Positions 41,457 to 51,764 of a stretch of 64,000 bases of DNA are shown in pieces. A program made the position numbers and the translations under genes. This stretch comes from Desulfothermus okinawensis JCM 13304 (GTDB lineage: Bacteria; Desulfobacterota; Desulfovibrionia; Desulfovibrionales; Desulfothermaceae). The notes below the pieces were generated by a model. The model made no database searches and was not told where the DNA came from. It saw nothing but the letters and a program-made list of their open reading frames with translations. The stretch's first letter is position 1, and the number at the start of each line of letters is the position of its first letter. Location of the stretch: contig BBBM01000011.1 in the NCBI GenBank assembly GCA_001311565.1, forward strand, positions 1 to 64,000. Reading direction: 5' to 3'.

Positions 41457-42478
41457 ATGGACAGATTTAAAAATCAAATACTACAATTTTGCAGCCAGGG
41501 TGATATTTCCATATATGAACTTATTGAAAAACAGGATTTATCCCTCAAGGAATTTTTTTGTTAAGATTAGGGAGATGGAGAAGGAAGGGGTAATAGAAAT
41601 TGACGGTGGTATGGTTAGACTGAGTTCCAAATACCGAGAAAAATACAGTTCCCTTAAAGGCATTGATGATATAACCTGCAGTTATTGTGAAAAAACTGGT
41701 GTTGAAATAAAGGGATATTTTAAAGATCTTTTAGATAAATGGAAAAAGGTAACAAAATCTCGTCCAGAGGCAGTAGAGGTATTTGACCAGGGCTTTATAT
41801 CACCAGAAGGTGTGATCAGAAGGGTTGCATACATCTATGAAAGGGGAGATCTACTGGATTCTGAAATTTTTATAATGGGCGACGACGACCTTCTTTCCAT
41901 TGCACTGGCACTAACTAAACTCCCAAAAAGGGTGCAGGTGGTAGAGATTGATGAGAGATTGGTAAGTTTCATTAATGAAGTTGCTGAGAAAGAAAATTTA
42001 CCGTTAAAAGCAAATATTTTTGATGCCCAATACGCACTTCCTGATGAATTTAAGGGGAAATTTGATGTATTTATTACAGACCCAGTGGAGACACTACCAG
42101 GCTTCACCCTTTTTGTATCCAGGGCAACTTCTTCATTAAAGGGAATTGGATCTGCAGGATATTTAGGGCTTACTACCATTGAGGCATCAAGGGAGAAATG
42201 GTTTGAGATTGAGAAAAGATTTCTGGAAATGGGATTTGTGATAACAGATATTAAAAGGAGATTTAGTGTATACCCATTAGATGATATAAGTTTTTCAAGG
42301 TATCAAGAAAAGTGTCAGGTCTATCAGAAGATAGGTGTCAGGGCGGACAAAGACTGGTATACATCTTCTTTTTTTCAGATTAGAGGCTGTAAAAGAGCCC
42401 AAATCCATTGTAGAGGGGACCCGGATCATAGATGAAAAGGTGTATAAAGACGACGAGAGTCTTGCAACACCTTATTAA
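41457..42478 (+). CDS. bpsA: Branched-chain polyamine synthase BpsA (DUF43)
   Basis: About 340 residues. Adds aminopropyl groups to spermidine to give N4-bis(aminopropyl)spermidine. The N-terminal winged-helix-like part (LIEKQDLSLKEFFVKIREME) is followed by a paired-cysteine site (DITCSYCEKTGVEIKGYFKD). The methyltransferase-like core has SEIFIMGDDDLLSIALAL (GDDD), VQVVEIDERLVSFI, DVFITDPVETLPGFTLFVSR and IGSAGYLGLTT. Breaks: T7 at 41552-41558 and near 42370. speD directly upstream supplies the donor. Known from Thermococcus and thermophilic bacteria, hence the thermophily inference. Confidence 0.88.
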
Positions 42479-42510
42479 ATTTAAATAATCCAGTTGGTAA
42501 GAATATAAAA

Positions 42511-42550
42511 GCAAAAAGGCAACCTGTGGTGTGGGTTGCCTTTTTGCTTT
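42511..42550 (+). terminator. Intrinsic terminator after speD-bpsA
   Basis: GCAAAAAGGCAACC, eight-base loop, GGGTTGCCTTTTTGC. A perfect long stem with a T5 tract inside the right arm. It lies 33 bases after the bpsA stop. Confidence 0.9.
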
Positions 42551-42631
42551 TGTTTGGCAACAGTTACAGATAGCCTATAATATATTAAAACACACATATG
42601 CCTTTTTCAGTTGCCAATTTTGAGAATAGTT

Positions 42632-43656
42632 ATGGATAGTCTAAGCTCTTTTTTTAAATACCCCTTTAAAAATAGGCCATAAAATAATAAAAAAACAGGC
42701 TTATTCTCTCTCCCATGGCAGGGCTTACAACAATAGCCCTGAGAAAGGTTATATGTAAGTTTTCTGTACCAGGATTATTGTATACAGAGATGTGTCTTGC
42801 CAGTGTCCTTCCAACTGAAAATAAGAAAAAAATCCAATGTATTTCGGTGGAGAAAAGAAGAAGAAAATATTCTTGTAGGTCAAATCGTTGGTTGTGATAT
42901 AGAATCCATGGTCAGGGCTGCAAAAAGGATTGAGTCTGAGAAACTTTTTGGGGTGGACATAAATATGGGATGTTCCATCTCCCGGTTGTGTAAAAAGGGT
43001 TATGGCGCCTCTTTATTAAAAGAGCCAGATAAGGCCATTCAAATAGTTTCATCCATTAGACGGGCAGTCAAATGTCCATTAATAGTCAAGTTCAGGACAG
43101 GGTGGGAGGAAGGTCCCGAATTTCCCATGGAATTTGCAAAGAGATTAGAAGATGCAGGGGTAGATGCACTAATTTTTCATCCAAGGGTGGCTCCAGATAG
43201 GCGAAGTAGGGCTCCTAGGTGGGAATATATCTCTATGGTTAAAGAATCTGTTTCAATTCCTGTATTTGGTAATGGGAACGTGTTTACCAGAGAGCATATG
43301 GAGAAAATGGTCCAACTAACAGGATGTGACGGTATAGCCTTGGGCAGGATTTCTGCTGCCAGACCATGGATCTTTGCACAAGCCTTAAGCGACTTTGTGC
43401 CAGACAAAGATACCTATTATCTTGTGGCAGACTGGATGTTAGATGAAGTTTTTAACTACTTTACCCCCAATCGGGCCATAAAACTATATAAAAGATGGTT
43501 TGTTTATTTTTGCTCCAATTTTTTTTTACGGACATTATATACTAAAAAAATATTTTAAAACAAAATGAATATGGACAACTTAAACACACCTTGAAGAACT
43601 TGTTAACTCCCCTTCCAAGATTAAATACCATGCCTAATCTAAATTTTCTTCATTGA
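42632..43656 (+). CDS. tRNA-dihydrouridine synthase
   Basis: FMN enzyme reducing uridines in tRNA. About 340 residues. With T7 (near 42650) and A7 (near 42690) each shortened by one, the start reads NTPLKIGHKIIKNRLILSPM, then AGLTTIALRK. Conserved parts: GVDINMGCSISRLCKKGYGA (catalytic cysteine is in RLCKKGYGA), PLIVKFRTGW, DALIFHPRVAPDRRSRAP, IPVFGNGNVFTREHME and CDGIALGRISAARPWIF. The C-terminus is restored by trimming T10 near 43519 and A7 near 43545 (LKQNEYGQLKHTLKNLL). The subfamily (DusA/B/C) is not fixed. Confidence 0.87.
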
Positions 43657-43814
43657 GTTATAAAAACATAAATTGACTATTGCTAATGTTTATAAAATGG
43701 TCTATTCTGATACATAATTAGAATATCTTTCTAGCTACATTCTCTTATATTACCAATGAGCTATTTCTCCATCTCCTACAATTAAGAAGACCTTTTATAT
43801 TAAGGAGGTGGTAG

Positions 43815-44189
43815 ATGAATAAAAGGAAGGGAAAGATTTTGGTGATAGAAGATGAAAGGGGTGTTTCAGAGACCCTGAGTCTTTTGTTGGAGGATTATGA
43901 CATTGAGTGTAAAATAGCTGCCAGTGGTGAAGATGGACTTGAACTGTTGAAAAGAGAGAAATTTAGACTGGCACTTGTGGACATAAGGCTCCCAGGAATG
44001 AATGGGGTACAATTTATTGAGCAGGCTAAGCAACTTGATCCCCACATGCACTTTCTAATCCTAACTGGCTCCATGGATTTCCACATAACAGATATCTCTC
44101 ACATAGGTAAAGTAAGGAAAAGGATATTTCACAAACCAGTTTTAGATTTCTCAGAACTAGTAGAAGAAATTTTGAGTTTACTAGGGTGA
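43815..44189 (+). CDS. Stand-alone response-regulator receiver domain
   Basis: 124 residues, intact, no output domain. KILVIEDERGVSETLSLLLE, the phospho-acceptor aspartate in LALVDIRLPGMNGVQFIEQA, the T/S site in HFLILTGSMDF and a final lysine in KRIFHKPVLDF. AGGAGGTGG before the ATG is a strong ribosome site. It starts the three-gene unit with the solute-binding protein and the histidine kinase. The kinase downstream has no receiver, so this protein is its likely target. Confidence 0.9.
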   Translation: MNKRKGKILVIEDERGVSETLSLLLEDYDIECKIAASGEDGLELLKREKFRLALVDIRLPGMNGVQFIEQAKQLDPHMHFLILTGSMDFHITDISHIGKVRKRIFHKPVLDFSELVEEILSLLG

Positions 44190-44193
44190 AACA

Positions 44194-44924
44194 ATGAGAA
44201 AACTTATATGGTTTACTTTACTCTTTGTATTCTTTTGTGTGACCCTAACTTTTGGACAAAAATTAAAACTGTTATTTTTTTCACAGACCTCCATATTACG
44301 TTTATGCCAACAAAAGAGCCAGTGGAATAATTTTAGAGAGGGCTATTTTAGTTTTAAAAAAAATCAGGTGTACCATTTGAGGTCAAACTCTCTACCCAAA
44401 CAGAATTATAGTGTCTTTTAAAAAGGGGGATAAGGGTTTATGCTCTCCTGGGTGGTTTAAAACAAAAAACAGGTTAAAATGGGCAAAGTTTTCTCTTCCA
44501 ATATTTGAAAATAGGCCCCTTGTGGTTCTAACTGGAAAGTGGAATCAAAGGCTAATAAAAAAAACATAAACTTACCGATATATTCAGAGATAGGTCATGT
44601 ACATGGGGAAAGATTAATAATTTTTCTTATGGAGAGGAAGTGGAAGGGTATCAAAGGATTTTTAGACCAAAAATCGTCAATGTGGATGGGACTCAACTGG
44701 ATTTGATACGTATGTTAAGGTTTAAAAGATTTTCTTATATGCTGATATCTCCAGAAGAAGTAGATTTTTTTAATTTCTTCAGCTGGATATAAAAAAAAGA
44801 TTTTGTTGTTTTACAGATGTCTGATGTTAAAAAGGGAAATAAAAGATATATAATGTTTTCTAAGGATGTTTCAGATGTTTTAATTGAAAAAGTAAATAGA
44901 ATGATAATTAAGTTATATAAGTAG
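44194..44924 (+). CDS. Secreted solute-binding-family-3-like protein
   Basis: About 240 residues. Signal peptide LIWFTLLFVFFCVTLTFGQK. After correcting runs: HRPPYYVYANKRASGIILER, AILVLKKSGVPFEVKLSTQT, CSPGWFKTKNRLKWAKFSLP, IFENRPLVVLTG and later YMLISPEEVDFL. This resembles periplasmic type-3 solute-binding proteins. No ABC permease or ATPase accompanies it. Its place between a receiver and a sensor kinase suggests it presents a ligand to the kinase. Runs near 44275, 44354, 44420, 44558, 44766 and 44792 break it. It starts four bases after the receiver gene. Confidence 0.65.
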
Positions 44925-44933
44925 GCTCTTACT

Positions 44934-47119
44934 ATGAAAAATAAAAGTATAATAAATATGTTACGATTTAATCTAATCTTTATAGTCCTATCTGTATCAT
45001 TGGTGGTTGTTTATTCCAACTACTATATACTTCAATCAAATATTAAAAATGAATTTTTATCGCAGAAGAATAAGGTAATTGAACATATAAAAAAAGCATA
45101 CATATATCCAATGTGGGAATTAAATGTTGAAGAAATTAATACCATATCTAAAAGTTATCTGCAAAATGACTTAATAGATGGAATAGAAGTAGTATCCATG
45201 CCAGATAAATCTATGTTATTTAAATGCAACTTGGGAAAGCATATAAATATAGAAACTGTTAAGGTACCAATTGTATATAAAGGTGGTATAATAGGATACG
45301 TATCAATAAAGTTTAATAAGGATGTGGCTTCTATATATGCTAAAAATTTTTTTATTAACTAACATATCTTTAGTATTATTCATAATAATTCTTATTTATT
45401 TTTCTACAGACATGATATTAAGAAATAAACTCCAAGAACCAATGTCCGCTTTAGTTAAATCAATCTCAAGAGTTAAAGAAGGAGATTATGATTATCCTGG
45501 CACATATGGAGGTTTTGTAGAATTTAAACCTATATTTGATTCAGTGAAAGATCTAGGCTTGAAGATAAAGAAGAGGGAAGAAGAGCTTAAGAAAAGTGAG
45601 GAAAAATTTAGAAATCTTGCGGAAAATGCACCTCTTTGCATTTTGATTTATCAAGGAGAAAAGATCATGTATTGCAATAGGGTTTGTGAGTATCTCTTGG
45701 GGTATACAAAAGAAGAGATGCTCTCTAAAAAATTTTGGGAGTTTGCACCCTGTGAAATATACGAAATGATCAGAGAGCATGGAATTAAGAGACAGAAGGG
45801 AAAGGAGGATTTGATAGATAGATATGAATTTCAGATAATTACAAAGGATGGAGAGAAGAGGTTACTGGACTTCACAGTTTCTGTAATTGATTATGAAGGT
45901 AGTCCAGCAGTACTCGTAATAGTGCAAGACATAACAGAGCAAAGAAGGAATCAAATTGAAGTGGAAAAATTGAGAAATATGCTACAAAACATAATAAATT
46001 CAATGCCATCTATGCTAATTACTGTTGATGAGGATTTTAAAATTGTTTATTGGAATAGGTTTGTAGAAAGATTTTTAGGATCCATAGGCTTAAAAAGATT
46101 TAAGGGATAAAAATCTTTTTGAAGTTTTCCATATGGGCAGTGAGTTAAAGGATAGGTTAAATAAGGCCATAAATTCAAAAGATGTCCAGTCTTTTTTTAG
46201 GAAATCAGAGACAGATAATGGAGCTGAAAGATTTGAAAACATAACCATATTTCCTTTAAAGTCTAATGGAATTGATGGTGCAGTTATAAAGATTGATGAT
46301 ATTACAGAACAGATAAGGTTTGAGGAGATGTTGATACATTCAGAGAAAATGATAACCATAGGGAATATGGCTTCAGGGATAGCCCATGAAATAAATAATC
46401 CACTTGCAATTATTATGCAGGCTTGTGATGTTTGTTGTAATAGACTTAAAGATTCCCCTAAAAATAGAGAAATTGCAACAGAGATGGGTATTGATTTTGA
46501 TGCCCTCAAAAATTATATAACCCAAAGAAAAATAGATAATATGCTGTTTAAGATAAAGGAAGCAACAAAGAGGGCTTCTGACATCATTAGAGGACTTTTG
46601 ACATTTACACAAGGATCCTCTGCTAGAATGGATGGCATAGACATAAGAGAGGTTATGGATAAGACCCTTATCATGGCGTATAGTGACTACAGTTTAAAGA
46701 AAAAATATGATATGAAGAAAATTAAAATAATAAAAGAATATAAAGATGTACCAAAGATTTGTTGTGATCCAACGAAGATGCAGCAGGTTTTTCTAAATAT
46801 TATTAAAAATTCTGCCCAGGCAATGGCTAATGTGGATCACCCTGAAATCACAATAAAGATTACTTATCACGAGGACATGGTTAAGATAAATATAAAAGAC
46901 AATGGACCCGGTATTCCTAAAGATGTCATAGGCAATATATTTGATCCTTTTTACACCACAAAACAGGTGGGTGAAGGAGTGGGGTTGGGATTATATATTT
47001 CCTATTTTATTGTAACCAAACAGCACAATGGAAAGATTTTTGTAGACTCTGCCCCAGATAAAGGGACATCTGTATCTATTTATTTACCCATTTCTCCTCC
47101 AAAAATTTCCGCCCAGTAG
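44934..47119 (+). CDS. Membrane sensor histidine kinase with two PAS domains
   Basis: About 728 residues. Helix 1 (LRFNLIFIVLSVSLVVVYSN), a periplasmic region, helix 2 (TNISLVLFIIILIYFSTDMI), a HAMP-like link (LQEPMSALVKSISRVKEGDY), PAS 1 (FRNLAENAPLCILIYQGEKI), PAS 2 (NIINSMPSMLITVDEDFKIV), HisKA with the phospho-histidine in GNMASGIAHEINNPLAIIMQ, and an ATPase (QVFLNIIKNSAQAMANV, DNGPGIPKDVI, FDPFYTTKQVGEGVGLGLYI). Breaks at T7 near 45348 and A-rich DNA near 46109. It ends the receiver/binding-protein/kinase unit. Confidence 0.88.
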
Positions 47120-47229
47120 TCTTATTTTTAAAATTATCCATTATCCTTTGACAAAAGGTTTTGGCTAATTATTATTTTAGTAAAATTATTCTTATTATTT
47201 TATTACTAAAAAAATAAGGGGTGATAGAA

Positions 47230-48383
47230 ATGCGTATTGCATTTGTCTCAACATACCCTCCAATTGAATGTGGGATAGCCACTTACACCAAATTTTTGAC
47301 AGAGGCATTGAGGGCCAAGGAAGTTGATGTTTACATTATTTCTCACTATGGAGGACAGGGGAAAAATGTATTTAGTTGTTTTGATTATGAAGACAGGGAT
47401 CTGTCATACAAAATATTTGATATGGTTGTTAGATTGTCTCCAGATCTTGTGCACATACAGCATGAGTTTAATTTGTTTGGCAAATATTATGGTGTTTCTA
47501 TAGTGCCCCTCTATTTACAATTGAAAATGAGTAATATACCTTGTGTCACCACCTTACATACCATATATGAGAAAAATATCTTTGAGCACAAGATACTTTT
47601 TTTCTTCTTTTTTTGAATTATTCAGATAAGGTGATAGTTCATGAACAGTTTCAAAAACAGGCATTGACAAATGATCTGGGCAATATAGACGGGCTTGATG
47701 AGAAAATTAGTGTGATCCCCCATGGGGCCAGAGAATTAGATGACATAATAGATGCCAAAACAAGGCTGGGGATTGATGAAGATACAAAAATAGTTCTAAT
47801 GATAGGCTATTTTAGCCCTTATAAAAATTTTGAGAAGGTAATAGATCTGTGGCCAGAAATAGTAGCAAAATATAATGGAAAGGTAGTATTAATAATTGCA
47901 GGGAAACTCAGGACCATGGCATATTTAGAATATAGAAATCTTTTATTTGAAAGGATAAATTCATCTCCAGCAAAAGACAACATTAAAGTCATAAGGGGGC
48001 AGATCTCCCAGAATTCTTTTGATATTATCCTTTCTGCTGCAGATGTAGTTGTATTGCCTTATAAGAAGATCTCTCAGAGCGGAATCTTTGCTAACTGTAT
48101 GTCTTTTGGAAAGCCTGTTGTAACTTCTTACAACAAGACCATGGAGTCTATTTTTTCAGAATATAAATCTGGTCTTATGTGCAAAAATGACCATGAATAT
48201 GTTGAGAACATTTTATACTTGTTAAAGGATGAAAAAAAATTTATAGGGAACTATCTGACAATGCAAGATTATATGTAAAAGAAAAAAATATCCTGGTCCT
48301 TGGTAGCTGACAGACATATATCTATATATAGAGATTTAATTGAGCCTTCGGTATTAAATGTTTCCACTATCTGGATGGATTAA
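47230..48383 (+). CDS. Family 4 glycosyltransferase
   Basis: About 383 residues. GT-B fold: RIAFVSTYPPIECGIATYTK, FLTEALRAKEVDVYIISHYG, PDLVHIQHEFNLFG, then ISVIPHGARELDD, KIVLMIGYFSPYKNFEKVID, VVLIIAGKL and the donor site ISQSGIFANCMSFGKPVVTS. The donor sugar is unknown. Breaks: T run near 47600, A8 at 48233-48240 and A7 at 48282-48288. Trimming them gives a C-terminus SWSLVADRHISIYRDLIEPS. A GTG nine bases upstream is possible; AGGGGTGA supports ATG 47230. The GH130 gene follows after 33 bases. Confidence 0.85.
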
Positions 48384-48416
48384 TATTTTCTGCCAATAGG
48401 AAAAAAAGGAGGTCAG

Positions 48417-49375
48417 ATGAAAAAGAAATATCAGATGGAGATAATCAAGAGACATCCACTGAATCCAATAATAACCAGGGCAGATGTACCGTATCATTGC
48501 AACACAGTTTTTAATGCTGCATCGTGCAAATTTAACGGGGAGTACTTGCTTCTTCTACGGATAGAGGATTTTGAGGGAAAGAGCCATCTTACATTGGCCA
48601 GATCCCATGATGGATTGGATTTTAAGGTGGACAAAAAAACCATGGATAGTGTCATCAAAAGATCCCTATTTTGAACCCTATGAAAGATTTGGGTAGAAGA
48701 TCCAAGAATCACCAGGATAGATGGAAAATACTATATAACCTATACTGCATATGGCCCATATGGGGTGAGAATAGGTATAGGGGTGACAGAAGACTTTGAA
48801 AAATTTGAGAGAATTAGCCTGGCAACAGATGTGGACAATAAAGATGGGGTGCTTTTTCCCAGAAAGATTAACGGTAAATATGTGATGATAACAAGGCCAG
48901 CTGGACGCGGTGGGAAAATGAATCTCATGTGGATAACCTATTCTCCAGATCTCATTCACTGGGGAGAGAGTAGGGTACTTATGTTTTTTTTCTCCTGGTG
49001 CATGGAGTGCCTTTAAAATTGGTGCATCTACTCCGCCAATACCCACAGAAAAGGGGTGGTTGGTCTTTTTTTCACGGAGTGAGACTGGCTGGCGGTGGTT
49101 TGATATATCGTGTGGGGGCTATGCTCCTTGATTTAGAAGAACCTCACAAGATAATAGGATATACACCATATTATATATTTGGACCAAGTGAGATGTATGA
49201 AAGAGTTGGGGATGTCCCAAATGTGGTGTTTCCCTGTGGTACAATTTTAGAAGATAATGGCGAATTAAAGATATACTATGGGGCAGCAGATACCTGTATT
49301 GCCCTTGCAACGGCAAATCTAGCTGAATTAGTAGAGAGTTGTATAAAACCCCCTAAGGAATACAGAAAGCCTTAA
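48417..49375 (+). CDS. Glycoside phosphorylase family 130 (GH130)
   Basis: About 318 residues. IIKRHPLNPIITRADVPYHC, NTVFNAASCKFNGEYLLLLR, ARSHDGLDFKV, GVEDPRITRIDGKYYITYTA, GVLFPRKINGKYVMITRPAG, WLVFFHGVRL, DVPNVVFPCGTILEDNGELK and IYYGAADTCIALATA. The five-bladed propeller signatures fit GH130, which phosphorolyses or makes beta-mannosides. Breaks at A-run 48635-48640, near 48690, T-run 48986 and near 49067. AAGGAGG precedes the ATG. Pairing with a GT4 suggests synthesis or recycling of a mannoside. Confidence 0.88.
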
Positions 49376-49410
49376 ATAGGGGGAGGGCGATCCTCCCTCC
49401 TATTTTTCTA
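49372..49410. terminator. Probable bidirectional terminator
   Basis: AATAGGGGGAGG pairs with CCTCCCTCCTATT and ends in T5. It lies at the convergent ends of the GH130 gene and the DRTGG gene (stop at 49400). Confidence 0.75.
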
Positions 49411-50478
49411 GTCCCAATGCCCTTCTTATGAGGGACCAATTTATATGTTTTTTTAACTAAATTAAAGCCATGATTTATTTTTTTGCTGGTCTCTCAGTTT
49501 AATTGTCTGTAGAATAGAATCCATTTTCTTGGCTACAGTATAGGTATCTTCTTTGACCACAAGTATTGGGATATTTAGATCTTTTGCCCTATTTAATATT
49601 ATGTCATTGGGGTATATGTTACCAGTTAAAATAAGACATTTACACCTGCCTTCTAAGGCCACCAATTGAAGGTCTGACCTGTCTCCTCCTACAATTACAG
49701 CTGGATTTTTTTTCTTTTGGTAGTGGAACATAAAGTTTTCCACTTGCATGGTACCTATAATAAAGTCAATAACCAGTTCATCCTTTTTGGTTTGACCAGA
49801 TATAATATTTCCTTTTAGCCTTGCGGCCAATTCCTTTATGGGTATTGAGTATAGAACAGGATCCTTTGGTATTACTCCTAAGACATCTATGCCTTTTTTT
49901 GTTCAATAGGGGCGTTAGTAAATTGTCCACCACATCCATTATACGCTCGGGTACAGAATTCAAAATACAACCAATAAGCCTGTCTTCTAGGAGTTCTTTT
50001 GCACTAACCAAATAATCGTAGTAGAATTCTTTAAAAAAACCTATCAATTAATATTACCTTTGCTTCCAGTGCATTTGCCACGTCAATGCCTGCAACATTG
50101 CAATATTTACCTGCATGTAAGAAGCTTCCAGAACCACATACTAGCATTATGTCCTTGCCTTTTTTTTAGCTCCTCAAATGATTTTAATATCTTGCCCATA
50201 AAATCAGGACATCCCTTTTTAAACACAGAAAGTTGTAAATCCCTGGTGACAACCACCGGGGTAACCAATTCTGGGTCATTATCAAGACCAAGAATATTTT
50301 GCACAAAAACTGCATCTTGGTCTACTGTTTTGTCTAGATTTTCACTGGAGGGCGAAGTACCAACTGGCTTTATAAAACCCACTTTAAGTCCCATATTTTG
50401 GAAATATAGGCCCAGACTTATGGTGATTAATGTCTTGCCAGCATATCTCGATGTGGAACCAATATAAATTGTTCTCAT
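49400..50478 (-). CDS. Phosphotransacetylase-like P-loop protein with DRTGG domain
   Basis: About 356 residues. P-loop TIYIGSTSRYAGKTLITISL, GLKVGFIKPVGTSPS, a dethiobiotin-synthetase-like middle (GKDIMLVCGSGSFLHAGKYC), KVILIDRFF-type region, RLIGCILNSVPERIMDVVDN, and a DRTGG domain (KDELVIDFIIGTMQVENF, PAVIVGGDRSDLQLVALEGR, CLILTGNIYPNDIIL). It is the N-terminal half of Pta-type enzymes without the acetyltransferase domain, likely regulatory. Breaks at 50161-50168, near 50036 and 49893. Two A7 runs at the end hide the C-terminus (LIRRALGLEK). AGGAG precedes the ATG. Confidence 0.8.
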
Positions 50479-50567
50479 CCCCTGCTCCTTGATTTTTTTA
50501 TTTTTCCTTTGCAAAAGATTACCAAATTGTTTAAAAAAAAGCCAAGCAATGAAATGTGAAACATACG

Positions 50568-50601
50568 AGTCCGAGTTTATCATTTTAATAAACCTGGGCT
50601 A
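50568..50601. repeat. Palindromic repeat, copy c
   Basis: CCGAGTTTATCATTTTAATA then AACCTGGGCTAG. It lies between the divergent DRTGG gene and the ParM-like gene, so it is not at a gene end. Confidence 0.65.
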
Positions 50602-50646
50602 GAGGGCTTTGGATATAAAATGGATACAAATAGGAGATATGTAGCT

Positions 50647-51723
50647 ATGAGACCAATTGGCATAGATGTGGGATTTGGTTTTACAAAGGCCACAAATGGT
50701 GAGGAATATGTAATATTTAAATCAATTATAGGGGAATACGCAGATATTCAATTTGATTTTTATTAGAAGAGGATAGTTTTGAGGAAAACCTCCAGGTAAA
50801 GCTTGAAGACGACATGTTTTTTTTAGGAGAGCTGGCAGAAAAGCAGTCATTGGTCAGGCAATATACCTTGGACCAGGAAAAGCTGGTCAGTGAGTTTGTA
50901 AAGATACTCGCCATATCATGCTTAGGTATGCTTACTGATGACGTGGAAACAGTAAGCGTGGTCACAGGACTACCTGTTGGATATTACAGAAGGGACGCGA
51001 AAAAAAATAAAGGAAATACTCCAGGGATTTCACAAGGTTGAGTTTTGTCCAAAAATGGTAGGGGAAGGGAAAAGAGAATAAATATTGCCAAGATAAAGGT
51101 GGTTCCCCAGCCAATGGGTTCAGTGTTTAACCTTTTATTTAATGAGCAGGGTATAGTTACAAACAAAAAAATTGGCAACCCAAAAGGTTGGTGTAGTGGA
51201 TATTGGTTTCAGGACCACTGATTTTGTCCTGCTGGACCATTTAAGATATGTTGAAAGGGGTAGTACTACCACAGACAATGGGATGTCAAAGTGTTTTAGT
51301 TTAATATCAAATAAATTGAGACAAAAAACAGGTGTTAGCATTGAACTTTTTAGATTATACGAGGCAATTTTTTTCTGGTTCAATCAAAATTAAAGGAAAA
51401 GAGTATAAGATTACAAATTTAAAGGAACGTGTGTACTCTCATTTTGCTTCCCAAATTGCCAATGATATAAATAGGGTATGGGAAAATGATTGGGATATTG
51501 ACTTGATTGTCTTAACAGGTGGAGGGGCAAAAGAGCTGTTTCCATATGTAAAACCCCTGGTGGAGGGGAATATGATTTTAGTTGAGAGTAAATCTGATCC
51601 CCGTCTAAACAATGTAATGGGCTACCTAAAATATGGAATTTATGATTTGAACAAGTTAAATAAGGAATCTTCCACTGCATCTACAAAGGAAAAAAAAGGC
51701 GGATGAGCAAAAAAAAGGATTAG
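50647..51723 (+). CDS. ParM/StbA-like actin-family ATPase
   Basis: About 358 residues. Actin-fold phosphate 1 and 2 loops: PIGIDVGFGFTKATNGEEYV and KVGVVDIGFRTTDFVLLDHL. VETVSVVTGLPVGYYRRDAK and the adenosine motif DLIVLTGGGAKELFPYVKPL. These proteins form filaments; plasmid versions move DNA. No ParR-like partner or centromere repeats are adjacent, and the site is chromosomal. Breaks: T/A runs near 50763, 50820, 51002, 51168 and 51369. The A8 runs at 51690 and 51709 hide an acidic-basic tail (KEKKADEQKKD). AGGAG precedes the chosen ATG. Confidence 0.78.
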
Positions 51724-51729
51724 TAGTTT

Positions 51730-51764
51730 TAGCCCAAGGTTATAAAATTGATAAACTTGGGCTA
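51730..51764. repeat. Palindromic repeat, copy d
   Basis: TAGCCCAAGGTTATAAAATT then GATAAACTTGGGCTA, the best-preserved arms of the family. It lies between the convergent parM-like and ntrX genes, seven bases after the parM stop. Confidence 0.75.

Noticed and set aside
44194-44924. Complete ABC amino-acid importer
   Set aside because: Only the solute-binding protein is present; the neighbours are signalling genes, with no permease or ATPase.
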